Of a DNA stretch of 64,000 bases, positions 62,203 through 64,000 are shown piece after piece. The DNA lies in assembly GCA_030430075.1 (NCBI GenBank), contig JAUIGN010000024.1, forward strand, positions 42,250 through 106,249. Reading direction: 5' to 3'. Below the pieces are notes generated by a model that saw only the letters and a program-made list of their open reading frames with translations, made no database searches and had not been told where the DNA came from. The translations under genes were made by a program, and so were the position numbers. Each line of letters opens with the position of its first letter. Position 1 is the first letter of the stretch. The stretch is from a bacterium. Lineage in GTDB: Bacteria > Planctomycetota > Planctomycetia > Pirellulales > Pirellulaceae.

Positions 62203-63476
62203 GCGTTACTTTCGCCACCCCTATCACGAGATTCTCTCATCCTTCGCTAAGACTCCCGGCCCGATAGATCATAATGGCCCCTCTCCTAAAAGGCACCGTC
62301 GATTAGTCTAGCAGGCGCAACGGCAGTTTCGTACGGGTCGCGTGCAGAGCGGGTGCATGAGAATCTCCGCACCGGCACCGCCGAAAGTCGAGTTTCGGCC
62401 CTCGGAGGCGGTGTTCGATAGTGCAGGAGGCGCGGCGGTGATCACGACCGGCCTCGCGAACGAAATGCCAGAACTGCTCCAGTCAAATTCACCGCCGCCA
62501 GTGAATCACTTTGCGTCGCGAGGTTAATGACACTTGCGACTTAGCCAGCGTCGCGTCATCGCATTTCGGACAAACCCCTTTCGCACAGAGCCGATGCAGC
62601 GTGATGGAAATGCAGCAGGCGGACGTGTCCTGGGTTAGTTGCGCGACACCCCGAAAGCGCTCATGACAACCACTCATGAGTTAGTACGGCGGACTCGTTG
62701 CGTGCTCCGGACGTCGAAACCGAATGCCAGAATCCTGCGATTCCTTACGCGCGTCGGTCTATTTGAAGCGGCCGACAATCGTAATCCGCTAGCGCTCGCC
62801 GGTCGTCGCAGCCGAGCTCGCTAACAAAGCAGTTCCTTCAACGCTTCGGCCGCCCTCACCGAAGCTCCCAGGAAGTCATCGGCAATCCGCTGATATTGCG
62901 CAGAGCGGGTCCGACTCAGCGCGTCGTGGTGGGCGGGCTCCGTATTAGCTGGCATCTCAACTTCGATCCGTCGGTTGAAAATCGAAATATGACCGTTCGG
63001 GGAAGGCGTCACGAACCTTCTGTGTGGACGACCGACCAGCCCCTGCTCAGGAATCTCGAATTTTGACGGCGCGCAAGCGAAGGGACCACGCGTTCGAGAT
63101 CGCTCCCCGACATTTTTCTTGCCCCGCCCCCAGCGTACAAGCTCGCGATCGGTATTGGTTCAGCGTGTACCTGGTCTTCTTGGTCGGCGTTTCGGTAAAG
63201 AGTTATTCCTTGTCGTATTGATGTCACAAGGGTCTTTCGCATGCGGACAATGAGCAATATGTGGCGACAAACGAAGGCGGTGCGGTGACCGCCTCAATCT
63301 TCGTCATCGGCTCAGGAACGGCCATCGGGTTGCTCCCCAGCAGAGTCCAACAGGCGGTAATGAAAGACCTGGACGATTCGGCGTGATCTCGCCACGGTCG
63401 TATGATTGACCATGTTACGGAAACGATTAGGTTGATAACTAATGATGCTGGCACTTACTCGGGCGGAAATACGGCT
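62203..63476. other. Island gap with possible gene remnants
   Basis: This 1.27 kb lies upstream of the DGR operon and should hold its promoter near 62205-62300. No complete gene is supported. A plus-strand frame ending with TGA at 63384-63386 reads like a real C-terminus (ASIFVIGSGTAIGLLPSRVQ) but has no good start, and may be a decayed gene. A 63-codon minus-strand frame (62821-63012) is also open. Base composition is more mixed than in the chromosome. Confidence 0.45.
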
Positions 63477-63902
63477 ATGAGAACCATTGTTTTTACGAAA
63501 GTATTTGACGAAGCGATGGCACGTATTTCGTCGCAGCAGGTGACAGCCATTCTCGGTTCGCCAGACAAGGAAGTGTTTCTCGCTGATGGAATTGAAGTTG
63601 AGTTTGCTGACTGCATTTGTGGAATTCACACAAAGACGATAGGGAAAACCCTTCGCAAGCGCTACTCAGTGATTGTAATTACAGTCCCGAGCGATGATGG
63701 ATCGATTGCTGTGCAAGCCGCTTTTCGACTTCCTCATAGACTAGCTGAGATAAAACCATCACATTCAGCTGTCGACGTACTTAAAGCATTTCTGTCCGTA
63801 TTTGGCGTCGACGTAACACTCCCCGGAATGGGCACCGGGAGCCTGTTTCTAGGTGGTCAAATGAAAGTTCCCGAGACACTTGCGGCGTCTCATTTTATCT
63901 GA
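63477..63902 (+). CDS. Hypothetical protein, low-GC
   Basis: This is a 141-aa protein I do not recognise. It starts MRTIVFTKVFDEAMARISSQ and looks like a compact alpha/beta domain (VTAILGSPDKEVFLADGIEV, RYSVIVITVPSDDG). The codon use is visibly poorer in G and C than that of the chromosomal genes, which supports recent transfer. An in-frame ATG at 63402 would add 25 residues. It has no partner in the window. Confidence 0.5.
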   Translation: MRTIVFTKVFDEAMARISSQQVTAILGSPDKEVFLADGIEVEFADCICGIHTKTIGKTLRKRYSVIVITVPSDDGSIAVQAAFRLPHRLAEIKPSHSAVDVLKAFLSVFGVDVTLPGMGTGSLFLGGQMKVPETLAASHFI

Positions 63903-64000
63903 CCGGAATCAGCGGCGATTGTCTCGATTTCATTGACCGTCCTTAGCCCGCCTGAAGCCCGCTAGCGCGCATAATTCATGGAAGCCCGCCTTCGTCTGGC

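Noticed and set aside
62203..64000. Right attachment site of the island
   Set aside because: I found no copy of the tRNA-Arg 3' end (GGTTCGAATCCTCTC) in this part.

Overview
The window reads as a planctomycete chromosome, probably Pirellulales-like. It is GC-rich and carries a PVC-type 'small basic protein', a DUF1501 Tat-exported protein, an Lgt with an inserted PDZ domain, a FolK with a long C-terminal extension, a microcompartment shell protein and several formylglycine-generating-enzyme-fold proteins. No rRNA or taxonomic marker beyond RpsD is present, so this placement is an inference.

Layout. 0.3-4.7 kb, minus strand: a phosphonate-use locus with transporter PhnE-PhnC-PhnD and an oxidative PhnY/PhnZ-like pair. 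5.4-12.6 kb: housekeeping genes purA, uppS-cdsA, a DUF1501 gene, rpsD and lpd. 12.8-18.5 kb: a three-gene retron defence locus of HEAT/ARM-repeat protein, SWIM zinc-finger protein and retron reverse transcriptase (RT), with a readable msr-msd RNA just upstream of the RT. 18.7-31.7 kb: secreted planctomycete proteins, a GT2 glycosyltransferase, folK, panC, lgt, an FKBP lipoprotein, pckA and a ceramidase-LamG protein. 32.1-35.3 kb: a TIR-TM-WD40 protein. 35.6-38.7 kb: a FeoA-FeoA-FeoB-Cys-rich iron operon. 39-49.7 kb: small basic protein, larA, arsC-like gene, tandem-BMC shell protein, enolase-superfamily enzyme, an amidohydrolase-aminotransferase fusion, DUF1499, DUF523/DUF1722 and TraB-like genes.

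50.1-64 kb is an accessory island next to tRNA-Arg(CCT). It starts with an integrase broken by one in-frame TAG and an excisionase-like HTH protein. A long minus-strand operon follows: alpha/beta hydrolase, SEFIR protein, MoxR ATPase, a 1163-aa protein with a degenerate vWA-like region and two FGE domains, HRDC protein, DGR-type RT, template repeat (TR), then a separate FGE-domain target.

The main discovery is that this operon is a diversity-generating retroelement (DGR) wired into an NTPase-based conflict system. One 126-bp TR matches three variable regions (VRs). By my hand alignment, 39 of 40 TR/VR differences lie at adenines of the TR. Two VRs are in the same polypeptide and the third is in a separate protein. 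The window therefore holds two unrelated domesticated reverse transcriptases, a retron and a DGR, plus at least four families of unexplained intergenic repeats.
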